This document shows positions 52,654 through 62,554 of a DNA stretch of 64,000 nucleotides, piece after piece; position 1 is the first letter of the stretch; each line of letters opens with the position of its first letter. The DNA is from Acidobacteriota bacterium (GTDB lineage Bacteria > Acidobacteriota > Blastocatellia > Pyrinomonadales > Pyrinomonadaceae), in contig QHXR01000001.1 in assembly GCA_003223025.1 (NCBI GenBank), positions 508,248-572,247 of the forward strand. Direction: 5' to 3'. The notes below the pieces were generated by a model. The model saw only the letters and a program-made list of their open reading frames with translations. It did not search any database and was not told the DNA's origin. Both the position numbers and the translations under genes were made by a program.

Positions 52654-54243
52654 ATGGAAAAGTTCTTAGCTACAGAAACGCTGGTCATCGAACTTCTTCT
52701 CGTGGTTTCGATCGTTGCTATCGTCGTTCGCCGACTTCGAATTCCATATACCGTCGCACTTGTCGTCGTGGGACTTCTAATAACGTTCCAGCAACCTCTC
52801 GAGGTCGATTTGACGCCGGAACTTATTCTTTCGCTCTTCGTCCCGCCTCTTTTATTCGAAGCCGCGTTTCATATCGAGTTCAAAGATCTTCGGCAAAATC
52901 TTCTTCCCATCCTTGGATTGGCAATACCGGGTGTACTCATCACGACGTTTGCGGTGGCGCTGATCGTTTCATATGGTCTGGGCATTCCGATGGCGAGTGC
53001 CTTGGTATTTGGTGCGCTCATATCGGCTACAGACCCGGTGGCGGTCGTATCACTATTCAAGGCTCTCGGAGCACCGAAGCGCCTTGCGACGCTGGTTGAA
53101 AGCGAGAGCCTCTTCAACGACGGAACCGCGATCGTGATCTTCCAGCTCATGGTCGCCGCAGCGATTGGCTCCGCTGTCACAGGAACGGGTGAGCAAGCGG
53201 AATCGTTCGATTTGTTGCGCTCAATTATTGACTTCGTGCGGGTTGCCGCCGGCGGCCTAATGATCGGGGTTGGCCTCGGATGGCTGATCGCGCAAATCAT
53301 CGCAAGGGTTGATGATTATTTGGTTGAAACTACTCTTACGACGGTGCTCGCCTTTGGAGCATTCCTTCTCGCGGAGCGGTTCCATGTGTCCGGCGTTCTT
53401 GCGGTTGTCGCTGCCGGAATCATTACCGGAAACGTGGGTCCTAAAGGAATGTCGCCGACCACACGAATCGTCCTTTTCAATTTTTGGGAGTATCTTGCCT
53501 TTATCGCGAACTCACTTGTATTTCTCCTCATAGGTCTTGAAGTGAACATGCGTGAAATCGGAGCGAGTATTGTTCCGATCGCAGTTGCTCTAGCGGCGGT
53601 CATGGTGAGTCGTCTAGTAGTCGTGTACGGAATTACCAGTTTGATCAACCTAAGGCTGAAAGAAGTACCTTTGCCGGCGTCGTTTCAGCACGTGCTTTTT
53701 TGGGGCGGACTGCGGGGCGCGATCAGCCTTGCTCTTGCTTTAAGTTTGCCGCTAGCGATACCCGAGCGGGATCTGCTTAGAACGATGACTTTTGGTGTCG
53801 TGCTTTTCACGCTGCTCGGTCAGGGAACGACGATGCAGTATTTGATGCGACGGCTAGGTATCGGACAAGCCCACGAATTAGAGCTGGAGTACGAGCGCAG
53901 GCATGCGAAATTGATGGCGGCACAGGCGGCGTTGCAAAGTGTCCGAAAACTTCAGTCCGGCAAAATGATCTCGGAGTCGACATGGCTACGGCTCGAGCCA
54001 CAGTTGAGTCAGGAGGTGGAAGAAGCGATCGCCGCACAGCAGGCCTTGATCTCCGAACATCCGCATCTGCAACATGAAGAGACCGAAGATGCGCAGATCG
54101 AGGCACTTCGCGCCAAACGCGCGGCTCTCGGCGAGATGCTTAGCAATGGGGTCATTTCTGATTTAATTCACGATGAACTGGTTACCGAAGTCGATTCGGA
54201 AATCGAGAAAACAAGCGGGCGCCTCGAGCCGATCGAGGAGTAA
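52654..54243 (+). CDS. Na+(K+)/H+ antiporter, CPA1 family (NhaP/NhaG-like)
   Basis: 529 aa. About twelve hydrophobic helices in the first 400 residues. CPA1 landmarks: PPLLFEAAFHI, SATDPVAVVSLFKALGAPKR and the ion-binding ESESLFNDGTAIVIF (ND motif), with GGLRGAISLALALSLP near the end of the membrane part. A cytoplasmic helical tail of about 130 residues (LELEYERRHAKLMAAQAAL...) follows. It exports Na+ or K+ for pH and salt balance. Confidence 0.9.
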   Translation: MEKFLATETLVIELLLVVSIVAIVVRRLRIPYTVALVVVGLLITFQQPLEVDLTPELILSLFVPPLLFEAAFHIEFKDLRQNLLPILGLAIPGVLITTFAVALIVSYGLGIPMASALVFGALISATDPVAVVSLFKALGAPKRLATLVESESLFNDGTAIVIFQLMVAAAIGSAVTGTGEQAESFDLLRSIIDFVRVAAGGLMIGVGLGWLIAQIIARVDDYLVETTLTTVLAFGAFLLAERFHVSGVLAVVAAGIITGNVGPKGMSPTTRIVLFNFWEYLAFIANSLVFLLIGLEVNMREIGASIVPIAVALAAVMVSRLVVVYGITSLINLRLKEVPLPASFQHVLFWGGLRGAISLALALSLPLAIPERDLLRTMTFGVVLFTLLGQGTTMQYLMRRLGIGQAHELELEYERRHAKLMAAQAALQSVRKLQSGKMISESTWLRLEPQLSQEVEEAIAAQQALISEHPHLQHEETEDAQIEALRAKRAALGEMLSNGVISDLIHDELVTEVDSEIEKTSGRLEPIEE

Positions 54244-54319
54244 GAGTGCGCGAAAACCATTGATTCGCTCGGCTCACGTTGTGGGTTTTCAACGGATTGA
54301 GACACCGGGGTCTGGGATC

Positions 54320-56104
54320 TCAATCCGAGTCCGACGTGTTTCGAGTTGAAGCGGAACGCGAGGACGACTGAAAGCTAAGGCGGATCGTTCCGTCTGTCGT
54401 ACTCTCCTCCGATCGCACCAACCGATTCGAATCGATCTGCCATTTAGATTCCAGGTGATTTTGAATCGAACCGATTCGGGCGTTCTGCAACCCTTTGTCA
54501 TCGCCCACTACAACAAGTTTCAAATTTGGATTCTCACGCATCACACGTCCCACGAAATCAAGTTGGAGAATTCCGAGTATCGGTATCGAATCACTTTGGC
54601 GAGGAAACTCGATAGGGCCGACCTCGATTGGGATACGCTCGAGCGTAATGTCAGTCGTCGGATCTTTGAGTCGATCACGAATCGTTCCTAGGACCGAACG
54701 GCGCACGTCCTGTTCCAGATTTCTTTCACACAGGTAAGTTATGTTTAGCCTCATATCTCCTGCGCCGTCGACAATAAGATCGCGTCCAACGAACTTCGCT
54801 TCCGGCGGTAGCTCGAGATTCTGCAGTGCATCATCCACCTGGCGCGCAAGATTCGCTCGCAATTCGGAAATTGAAGTTTCGCGAGGTTCAACAACAAGTT
54901 TTCGCAATGATGCGAGAACCGAAGTAGTCGGCACCTCCGTCAATTTAAGACTGATAGAATCCTGCGACCTTCCAAGCCGAGCGGCGATGAGTTTGACGAA
55001 GTCATTTTTTTCCGCTGCGTCCAACGGGTCTTCGTCAAAAACTCGCATATCGATCTCGACTTTACCTCCCTTGTTGACGACCTTTAGTTGGTCAAGTGTG
55101 CCACGTTCGGACCCGTTCTTATCGTGGAAGCGGTCTTGCCACACTGCCACAACTTCTCGTTTGATTTGGTTTTCTTGCCGCTGGTCCGCAATTTCCGTGC
55201 GCAGACGCGAGAACGATTTTCCGAGCGGAATGAAGATGGCGACGAGCGGAAGAAGGATCAATGCGAATCGCAAAGTCAGGCTTCGAATCTCACGTGCTTG
55301 AGCAAGTCGAGGAAAGCGTTCTATGAAATGCAAAATAAACGCACTCTCCGGATCAGAATGTTCCCAGTCCTCTGCTCGACGTCGAACAATGAGGCTGCTC
55401 AGCCGGATGACAAGGAAGACGACCATTGCCATGAAGGTGATAGCAACGAGATTCGTAAGAAAGAGCAGCCCGCCACCGGACGCGATCCGCCACCCGCTCG
55501 AGGTGTCGAATGTGATCATCAATCCCAACCCGTAGCCGGCAACGCAAAGAGGCGGCATTAGCGCTACGGCGATCGCGACACCGGGGATCGATGTGGCTAT
55601 ACCTTTGACATCCCTGCAAACCGCGATGGAACCGATCGCGCCGGAAAAAAGGGCGATAAGAAGATCAAGAATATTCGGCTCGGTTCGAGCGGCGATCTCA
55701 CCTGTCAATTCACGAAAAGGAAGAATGATTACTAGCAGTACCGAAAATAATACGGCCGAAAAACAACTCAAAAAGAGCTTTGTTATCGATCGAATACCCA
55801 GAATCAGATCGCCGGAAGCAAGAGCAAGACCGGACGCTAGAATCGGTCCCATTAAGGGTGAGATCAACATCGCGCCGATTATCACAGCCGGTGAGTTCAT
55901 CACGAGTCCGAGCGTCGCGATCCCAGCCGAGAAGACAATCTGAAGCCAGTACACAAGGTCTAACAACGTCGAGCCGCGCGACAGTTCGATGTAGAGGGTT
56001 TCTTTCCGGCTTGATTCAGCGCCAAGCAGTTTCGCGAACTTCGTCTGAAGACTGGCGAGGGAAAAAATCGATCTCTCCTTTCTATTGTTCCCGGTGTCCT
56101 TCAT
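54320..56104 (-). CDS. DUF389 membrane protein with OmpA-like C-terminal domain
   Basis: 594 aa. The N-terminal half is the DUF389 membrane domain (SAGIATLGLVMNSPAVIIGA, then ISPLMGPI and later GIATSIPGVAIAVALMPPL). The C-terminal part (about 300-594) is soluble, with LRANLARQVDDALQNL segments and a final OmpA/MotB-like stretch (GILQLDFVGRVMRENPNLKL...NRLVRSEE). DUF389 proteins are uncharacterised membrane proteins; the fused OmpA-like end suggests contact with the cell wall. Convergent with the antiporter. Confidence 0.8.
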   Translation of the reverse strand: MKDTGNNRKERSIFSLASLQTKFAKLLGAESSRKETLYIELSRGSTLLDLVYWLQIVFSAGIATLGLVMNSPAVIIGAMLISPLMGPILASGLALASGDLILGIRSITKLFLSCFSAVLFSVLLVIILPFRELTGEIAARTEPNILDLLIALFSGAIGSIAVCRDVKGIATSIPGVAIAVALMPPLCVAGYGLGLMITFDTSSGWRIASGGGLLFLTNLVAITFMAMVVFLVIRLSSLIVRRRAEDWEHSDPESAFILHFIERFPRLAQAREIRSLTLRFALILLPLVAIFIPLGKSFSRLRTEIADQRQENQIKREVVAVWQDRFHDKNGSERGTLDQLKVVNKGGKVEIDMRVFDEDPLDAAEKNDFVKLIAARLGRSQDSISLKLTEVPTTSVLASLRKLVVEPRETSISELRANLARQVDDALQNLELPPEAKFVGRDLIVDGAGDMRLNITYLCERNLEQDVRRSVLGTIRDRLKDPTTDITLERIPIEVGPIEFPRQSDSIPILGILQLDFVGRVMRENPNLKLVVVGDDKGLQNARIGSIQNHLESKWQIDSNRLVRSEESTTDGTIRLSFQSSSRSASTRNTSDSD

Positions 56105-56272
56105 GAGGCTGCTGAATAATTGAGCGACAAACCACGACGTGTTATCTGTTGATACGGAGAGATAATTTTCCCGTATATATTACTGGCCGTCAAAATTCTT
56201 TTGAATCGCTTTTTGCCATGAGCAGAAAAGCTTGACGAATCTGAGTAATCATTTATCCGGCGGTTTTCTGTA

Positions 56273-58123
56273 TCACGCCGAAGAAGATACGTAACTCAGA
56301 TCTTTATCTTCGATTGCCTCTGCTTGAGCGCGAACGATATCGCTCATAGTAATTATTCCGAGAAATTTCCGGTCGTTGCCACGTTCGATAACGGCCAGTT
56401 GTCTGACCCGAGCGTGGTTCATTCTTGTAACCGCCCGGCTTAACGGCTGGTCGGGATAGACAGCGTGGCAATTGTCCGCAATTTCTCGGATGAGCCTGGA
56501 GCCGCCGTCATCGGCAAGGCTTCGACGTAGTCGCATTTCAGTGATCATGCCAATACAGCGATCAGCATTGTCGACTAACGGGAAGGTAGTGAACTCGTGG
56601 TTCTGAACATACTCAACAGCTTTTGCGACCGTGAGATCCGAGTCGAGCACGATCGGATTTGACCGAAATGCGTCATGGACGTTGATGTGTTCGAGAGCAT
56701 GCCCCAGACCCTTAGTTCGATGGGGCAGATAGATATCCTGTTGTTCGAGGAGGGCTTCATAAATGGGAACCGGACGAAATCGGCGGGCGATCGCGTAGGC
56801 GGTCATGTTCGAGATCATCAGCGGTAGGATGAGCCCATAACTTCCGGTCATTTCGAAAATTATCAGCACTGACGTAATAGGCGCCCGGATGGTTCCGGCG
56901 AATACGGCGCCCATTCCCACCAGTGCAAATGCTCCGATCTCGGTGTTCGCGTGTCCCATCAGGTTGACATCTATTAACCCGACGATTCCTCCAAGCATTC
57001 CGCCTATAAAAAGGGCCGGCGCAAAAATTCCTCCAGCGCCGCCTGAGCTATACGAGAAGACCGTTGCAATCAGTTTGAAAATGCATAAAACCGCCATTGC
57101 CTTGAACGCCAGACCACCCGAAAGTGCGACCGAGAGTGTGTCGTAACCGCCACCATTGATGCCTCCGGCTTTCACTAGATAAATAGCGGCCACGGCAAAC
57201 GCTCCGGTCGCCGCTCCTCCGATACCGGGCTGTATCCAAACCGGCACCGCCTTTAGCATTTGGAACCATCTCCGTAGCTTTAATAACGAGTCAGTGAAGC
57301 AAAGCGAAACAAACGCCGCGGCTATGCCGAGAGCCGCGTAGAACAACAACGAGCTCGCATGGTGTAGACCGTAGATCTGAGTGATCGAAAAGACCGGGTG
57401 TTCGCCCAGAATGCTGCGCTCTATTGCCGCCGCTATGGCCGCAGCTACGATCACGCCCGACAGAACCGTTTGGTCGAGGTCGCCGACGACCTCTTCGATC
57501 GTAAAAGTCACCGCGGCGATCGGAGCATTAAATGCGGCCGCGATTCCCGCGGCGGCTCCAACCGGCAATAGCCTTTTTAAGTTCTTCTGCGAGAGTGCAA
57601 ATGTCCGACCCAGAGCGCTCGCTATCCCAGCGCAGATATGAACCGTCGGGCCCTCGCGTCCAAGCGAAGCGCCGGAACCAATCTGCAAAGCGCCAATAAC
57701 AAATTTGCCGATGGCGTCTCGAAACGGCAATCTGCCGCCCTTGATTGCATAAGCGACCTTTACCTGCGGGATTCCGCTTCCGCGTGCGCCTGGAACCAGA
57801 AAGGTAAGCATAATCCCGGCAAGCAACCCGCCCACCGCCGGCGTCAGAATCCCGAGCCAAATAATATAAGGCGACGCGAGCGAGGGATTGATGAGCAGAC
57901 CTTCAGCTTCGGTAATAGCAAGATGAAACGCCACCGCAGTCAGACCACAAACGGCGCCTATAACAAGCGTCAAGAAAAAAACGCGTTGGGATTCATTCGG
58001 AATGAATCGGTTAAAGAAGCGCAGTAGCGCGAGTTTCGCCGCCCTCCAGCGTGGTCTGTATAAGCGCCAATATTTTTTTCTTTTACCGTTTAATCGTCCT
58101 AAAAATCCTAAACCCTGAAGCAT
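56273..58123 (-). CDS. ClC-family chloride channel/transporter with CBS pair
   Basis: 616 aa. ClC signatures: GSGIP at about 115-119, GREGPTVHI with the gating glutamate at about E157, and GGIFAPALFIGG for the third chloride-binding segment. Two C-terminal CBS domains (about 480-610: FRSNPIVLDSDLTVAKAVEY and NCHAVYPDQPLSRAVTRM) may bind adenine nucleotides. It moves Cl- with or without H+ exchange. The N-terminal 45 residues are basic and tyrosine-rich. The DUF389 gene lies downstream on the same strand. Confidence 0.92.
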   Translation of the reverse strand: MLQGLGFLGRLNGKRKKYWRLYRPRWRAAKLALLRFFNRFIPNESQRVFFLTLVIGAVCGLTAVAFHLAITEAEGLLINPSLASPYIIWLGILTPAVGGLLAGIMLTFLVPGARGSGIPQVKVAYAIKGGRLPFRDAIGKFVIGALQIGSGASLGREGPTVHICAGIASALGRTFALSQKNLKRLLPVGAAAGIAAAFNAPIAAVTFTIEEVVGDLDQTVLSGVIVAAAIAAAIERSILGEHPVFSITQIYGLHHASSLLFYAALGIAAAFVSLCFTDSLLKLRRWFQMLKAVPVWIQPGIGGAATGAFAVAAIYLVKAGGINGGGYDTLSVALSGGLAFKAMAVLCIFKLIATVFSYSSGGAGGIFAPALFIGGMLGGIVGLIDVNLMGHANTEIGAFALVGMGAVFAGTIRAPITSVLIIFEMTGSYGLILPLMISNMTAYAIARRFRPVPIYEALLEQQDIYLPHRTKGLGHALEHINVHDAFRSNPIVLDSDLTVAKAVEYVQNHEFTTFPLVDNADRCIGMITEMRLRRSLADDGGSRLIREIADNCHAVYPDQPLSRAVTRMNHARVRQLAVIERGNDRKFLGIITMSDIVRAQAEAIEDKDLSYVSSSA

Positions 58124-58523
58124 TTTTCGATGATAACAGAGTTGATTTTGTGTAAGTCACGTCGACTTGTATCTCTATCTCGACACGAACAATTAAATGG
58201 GAAATATCTTTTTAAACATCCGCACGGGCGACTACGGGCAATGGTTGGAAACTGTGAACTGTTCTTCATCGCCTTAGACGCTCGCGTGTTTTGTTTCTGC
58301 CTATGCGCAGAAACACTTAGTCAACATACGTAATATCTCTCTTTCGAACAGTACGACGCATTCCCTAGACTTAATACATAGGAGAGTTAGCCAAGTGCTT
58401 TTTAACGGACGCAACTAGGGGAGGACCTCACAGGAGCGACTGGCAACTCTCCTCTTCAACTTATTTTTGATTTCGGCCCACACCTTATCTTTCAACAGCC
58501 CGACGTTCTCTAACCAGACAAGG
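58124..58523. other. Divergent gap between ClC and hydrolase genes
   Basis: AT-richer than its neighbours. A 67-codon plus frame (58130-58333) has no recognisable features. Promoters for both flanking genes should be here, but no clear boxes were identified. Confidence 0.4.
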
Positions 58524-59405
58524 ATGCAAATGCAAGCAGCACCCGATGTATTAACAGTAACGGATCACACTATTCAATCCATCTCGGTGGAAGGGGCTTC
58601 GCTCGCCTATATTGAACAAGGTAGCGGCACTCCGGTCGTCTTCGTTCATGGAGCGATAACCGATCTTCGTATCTGGTTTGATCAGGTCGCGCATTTTTCG
58701 GATCAGTACCGAGCGATCGCGTACAGTCGCCGTACTCACTGGCCTGCGCAACTCAAGGATGTCCCCGAAGGCCCATACCTGCGAAGTCTTCATGCTAATG
58801 ATCTCATCGGGTTTCTCGATGGACTAAGTTTGAAGCAGGTACATCTTGTCGGCCATTCATTCGGGGGCTCCATCGCGCTGCTTGTTGCCCTTGAGCGGCC
58901 AGATCTGGTGGCTACCCTTGTGCTCGGAGAACCGAGTCCTTTTCTCGGACTCTTCGACGACAGCGATGTAGGACCGCTGTCCAAGCAAAGGCTTGGTTTC
59001 GACGAAGCAATTTTGATCGCTCGTGGAGGAAACCTCGAAGGAGCAGTCAGGCAATATCTTAAAGTGATCGTCGGCGCAGATGTGCTCGACCAACTTTCAG
59101 ATGCGGCGAGGAAGATCGTACTCGATAATGCTTCAACCCTCGTTCCCATGCTCGAACATTATTACGAGTCACCGGCCATTTCTCTCGACAGTCTCGCCAA
59201 GACGAAGGTACCGACGCTGCTGATCTCAGGCGAATTCAGTCCGAGACTTGGCCTTATCAGCAATGGCAAGTTGCAGAATCATCTTCCGAATTCGACCGAA
59301 GCGGTTCTCTACTCGACCTCACACGGTCTGCATATAGAGAACCCAACAGGATTTGATCATGTGGTTCTCAAATTCCTGGCGGAAACTGCAGCGGCGCTTA
59401 ATTGA
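58524..59405 (+). CDS. Alpha/beta hydrolase
   Basis: 293 aa from the ATG at 58524 (MQMQAAPDVLTV). The next ATG at 58530 has aagg at better spacing, and a TTG at 58467 would lengthen it by 19 residues. Fold landmarks: oxyanion strand VVFVHGAITD, nucleophile elbow GHSFGGS, acid near LLISGEFSP and catalytic His in STSHGLHIENP. No signal peptide. Substrate unknown; related proteins include esterases and epoxide- or haloperoxidase-like enzymes. Confidence 0.85.
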   Translation: MQMQAAPDVLTVTDHTIQSISVEGASLAYIEQGSGTPVVFVHGAITDLRIWFDQVAHFSDQYRAIAYSRRTHWPAQLKDVPEGPYLRSLHANDLIGFLDGLSLKQVHLVGHSFGGSIALLVALERPDLVATLVLGEPSPFLGLFDDSDVGPLSKQRLGFDEAILIARGGNLEGAVRQYLKVIVGADVLDQLSDAARKIVLDNASTLVPMLEHYYESPAISLDSLAKTKVPTLLISGEFSPRLGLISNGKLQNHLPNSTEAVLYSTSHGLHIENPTGFDHVVLKFLAETAAALN

Positions 59406-59450
59406 CCCGGGAGGCGTTGATAAGATTTCTGTTTCTCGGCCGTTCCAAAT

Positions 59451-60044
59451 TCAAGGCTCGGCCTCGAAGTTTAAATTATCCAACGCGTCGTTGATGGTGA
59501 TAAATCTGGGAGCAAATGTATGCAGTTTCGCTGTGACGTTGAAGACGTACGAACGGCCGACTTCGACATTTTGAAATCGATAGTATCCAAACGAATCGGC
59601 TGTTGTTCGACGAGTGATCCCGTCGATGTCGGTGTAGGAAACGATGGCTCGCGGAACGCCATGTCCGGCTACGAGAACTCGGCCTTCGACGTATACGTTG
59701 GCAGCGGTCGGGCCTGCGATGAGGACCGGTGCGGTTGTGAATGTCGTGACGAGCGGCGTCGCCGTTCCGTTTACGACTTCCTTACGGACGGGCGTATCGA
59801 CGAAGCCGATGTTGGTCGTCCCCGTCGCGGCCGGAGCGACATCGAAATCGATAAATACGAGACGCTTGACGCCGGCGGGAATCGGATCGGTCGGCGACTT
59901 GTCGATGATGATTCCGAGACGACCCATCGCGATTTGACTGTTGTTCACCGTTAGAGACGCGGCTCCGGCGTCGGTCCCGATGTGGATGTTCGACGGATTC
60001 GAAAGCTTAGTCGTGTCGAAGCTAATCGTGAATCCGGCCCCGAA
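59451..60044 (-). pseudogene. 3' remnant of a cohesin/carboxypeptidase-regulatory-like surface protein
   Basis: The minus frame ending at 59451 has a convincing protein sequence only from about position 60044 (FGAGFTISFDTTKLSNPSNI) to the stop. This comprises a cohesin-like beta domain and then a carboxypeptidase-regulatory-like Ig domain (VEGRVLVAGHGVPRAIVSYT...ADSFGYYRFQNV). Upstream codons are antisense to the TPR remnant and have no domain character, so the 5' part is lost. Such domains end many surface proteins in this phylum. It meets the next remnant head to head. Confidence 0.65.
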
Positions 60045-60074
60045 GCGGTCGAGGCGTGGGTCCCGACTATCGAA

Positions 60075-60602
60075 TTTCCGGCAGCCGCTCTCGCAAAAGA
60101 ACCGGAGAACGGAGTCGTCGCATACGACCTCGCGATCTCGCACTTCAACACATCGCGCGGTTATCGCCTGAACGGCAACGCACCGAAAACGATCGAGCAC
60201 GGAGAAAAAGCTCTCGCGGTGATGCGGGAACTGAGCAAGAAAGATCCGGACAACATGGAGTACAAGAGAAATCTTGCAGTCTACGAAACCGAGATCGCAC
60301 GTGCCCACCTAATACTTTCTCAATTCGCAAACGCCGCCACGATCCTCCAACGCGTCATCGAGACAATGACCCCGATCGCCGAATCCGATCACGAGACAAC
60401 AACCTACCGCCTCGACCTCGGAATGGCGTATCGACTCTTAGCCCAGGCGTTCGCCGGAATGGGTGATAAGAAGAAAGCCCTGGAGATGATCGAAAAAGCG
60501 ATCCCGATCGCGCTGCAGTTAAAAAACGAAAACGCGCTCCGCGATTCGGATGCTAATTTGATCGCTGAGATGGAGAGTGAAAGAGCGGCGTATTCGAAGT
60601 AA
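60075..60602 (+). pseudogene. 3' remnant of a TPR protein (kinase-TPR type tail)
   Basis: Convincing sequence runs from about 60075 (FPAAALAKEPENGVVAYDLAI) to the stop at 60602, with helical repeats (NGNAPKTIEHGEKALAVMRE, ERVIETM-like and DKKKALEMIEKAIPIALQL). In this group of bacteria such repeats form the tail of Ser/Thr-kinase-TPR proteins. Codons before it are antisense to the cohesin-like remnant. No start codon or ribosome site belongs to it, so it is a 5'-truncated fragment. Confidence 0.6.
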
Positions 60603-60694
60603 TCACTGCAAACTAACGGGTTGGTTATTGCGAATGCGGCAGCGTCGCTTTGAGTTCGAGTAACTCTGCGGAAGTTTGGAACTTGGGTTTCACG

Positions 60695-60750
60695 GCTTCG
60701 CCGCCCGATGAGCGGAAAGGCAAAGCCTTCCGCTCATCGGGCGGCGAAGC
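60695..60750. repeat. 23-bp-arm palindrome in intergenic gap
   Basis: gcttcgccgcccgatgagcg inward at 60695-60717 and its inverse at 60728-60750, with a loop of 10 bp that itself pairs partly. It lies in the 330-bp gap after the TPR remnant, which otherwise shows no gene. It could serve as terminator or REP-like element. Confidence 0.6.
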
Positions 60751-60932
60751 TGCAAGAGATATTAGACGTCTCCTAAAACCTGTAAAAAACTACAGGTTGC
60801 GTCGAAACGGAAAGGTGCATACTTGGTTTTAAGTCGATTCTTATTAGGGTTCGACAAATAAACTAACAGGGAGTTCGAGATAAGCAGGCGATGCAAAGTC
60901 GTCGTGCCCCGACCTGTTTTGAGGATCAAACG

Positions 60933-61949
60933 ATGAAAAGTACTACGACCGTTCGACGCGGAACAGCCAGAGTTCAACCGAAGACCGCACCGCTTCCGAA
61001 AACGGCACCGAAACCCGAGATCGGGGATAAGCCGAAGAGCTGGGCGGGCCGTGTACCCCAACTCAAACAGGGTCTCTACGAGGACGGACTTCCTCTCCAT
61101 GAGATCCAATATCTCGCGTGCAAGATGATGCTGAAGCCAAATCATTTTGATTCGCGCGAAAGCCTCTTCGCATTCGGGAAGGTAGTTGAGAAGGCTGCCA
61201 AAGAGACCGGCGTCGGATTTAGTACGAAGGGTTACAGCAAGGTGCCTTTGAAGATCCGTGAAGTACTCTTCGTCGATACTCCGGACTTCCGCCTCTACAA
61301 CAACGCGTTCATTATGCGACGCCGGATCCCGTACGAGGATGGCTTTCCGGTAGGAGATCCCGAGATCGTATTCAAGTTTCGTCATCCCGATATGCAGACG
61401 ACCGCGGAGATGGATGTCCGCCCGCACATCGCCGGCAAACATCGGGTCAAGTTCAAGTGCCAGGCTCTGCCACTGAAAGAAAAACTCGGAGGGATCCGAT
61501 TGCTCTACTCACATAATGTTCAGTTTCCGCGTTCGGCTATGGGTCTTGCCGCGGGTACGGACGTGTTCTCGTTCGACAACTGGATCAAAGTCTTTCCGGC
61601 TCTTGCAAAATTGCGAAAGAGTCCGGGTGAGAAGATCGAGCTTGTCGCCAACACGATTATCGAAGAGGTGCTTCAGGATATCGGCAAGCTCGATTTCGGG
61701 CACGGAATAAAGTCCAAGTGCGACGTCGGAATCTGGCGCACGCGCGGCGAGCATCGTCCGTTGATCGGCGAGTTTGCATTCCAGATCAAGTTCAAGGATC
61801 GCAAGGAGCTGACGTTGGAAGCGATGCAGCGGGCGGAGGCGTTCTTTATCGCGGTGCAGTACGCGGCGAAAGATTACATCGCGCTGAAAGCCACGAAGAC
61901 GGGAATCGTTTATAACCTGCTTGGCAATCCGCCGAATTCACACGAGTGA
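60933..61949 (+). CDS. Uncharacterised protein, possibly CYTH/VTC-like fold
   Basis: 338 aa from the ATG at 60933 (MKSTTTVRRGTARVQ), with gagg 8 bp upstream; an ATG at 60891 adds 14 residues. After a basic, Pro-rich 40-residue N-terminus, the body has segments like REVLFVDTPDFRLYNNAFIM, then EIVFKFRHPD and EMDVRPH. These recall the charged strands of triphosphate-tunnel (CYTH/VTC) domains, but the match is only by eye. Soluble. The next gene overlaps its stop (GTGA). Confidence 0.55.
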   Translation: MKSTTTVRRGTARVQPKTAPLPKTAPKPEIGDKPKSWAGRVPQLKQGLYEDGLPLHEIQYLACKMMLKPNHFDSRESLFAFGKVVEKAAKETGVGFSTKGYSKVPLKIREVLFVDTPDFRLYNNAFIMRRRIPYEDGFPVGDPEIVFKFRHPDMQTTAEMDVRPHIAGKHRVKFKCQALPLKEKLGGIRLLYSHNVQFPRSAMGLAAGTDVFSFDNWIKVFPALAKLRKSPGEKIELVANTIIEEVLQDIGKLDFGHGIKSKCDVGIWRTRGEHRPLIGEFAFQIKFKDRKELTLEAMQRAEAFFIAVQYAAKDYIALKATKTGIVYNLLGNPPNSHE

Positions 61950-62542
61950 AACCACCGCGCGCACTTACACGAAAAGCCGAAGGCCTCCTCGATCGATGGG
62001 GCCTCTCGTATGAGCATCTGCTCGGCATCCGGTTTGCAATCAACGCGTTCATCGCGACGACGATCGTTTGGTTTACTCTGCGTGCTCTCGGCGTTGGGAA
62101 TCCGATCTGGGCGATCGCGTCGATGGTCGCGGCAGCGGACCCCGAACCGGTGGAGGCGCGCCGCATGTTTCGGAGTAGGCTCGTCAATGTGCTGGTCGGA
62201 TGCGCCGTGGGATTCGGAGCTCTTCTGGTCGGCGACGGCAGCGATTGGCTGATACCTTTCACACTCGCATTGACCGTGCTGATCTCGTCTTATATTGTCC
62301 GCGTCAAGACGATGTGGCGACAGGCGCCGATCACGGCCGCGATCGTTCTTGCGACCGGGATCTCGCAAGGAGCAAAGTCGGCCGGTGTCGAGAGCGGTTT
62401 GCGAAAGGTTGGGCAGGTAATCTTCGGATGTTTAGTCGGGATGCTGGTGAGCTATTTTATGTCGAAGGTCTGGCTCGTGCGTCCTCCGTCGGGTAGAGAA
62501 GAATGCGATGAAGAGGCGACCACGCAGCCCACGTCCGGGTGA
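61946..62542 (+). CDS. FUSC-like aromatic-acid/fusaric-acid-resistance membrane protein (short)
   Basis: 198 aa from a GTG overlapping the previous stop. About five hydrophobic segments, with ALGVGNPIWAIASMVAAADPEP, then FRSRLVNVLVGCAVGFGALL and TMWRQAPITAAIVLATG, fit the FUSC N-terminal membrane module. It is much shorter than full-length FUSC exporters and lacks the cytoplasmic domain. Probably a small exporter or partner of the preceding protein. Confidence 0.72.
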   Translation: MKPPRALTRKAEGLLDRWGLSYEHLLGIRFAINAFIATTIVWFTLRALGVGNPIWAIASMVAAADPEPVEARRMFRSRLVNVLVGCAVGFGALLVGDGSDWLIPFTLALTVLISSYIVRVKTMWRQAPITAAIVLATGISQGAKSAGVESGLRKVGQVIFGCLVGMLVSYFMSKVWLVRPPSGREECDEEATTQPTSG

Positions 62543-62554
62543 CGATTCTGATCT

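Noticed and set aside
60045-60308. N-terminal 88 codons of the minus frame ending at 59451
   Set aside because: They are antisense to the TPR remnant and show no cohesin-like sequence; only the part from about 60044 downward was kept.
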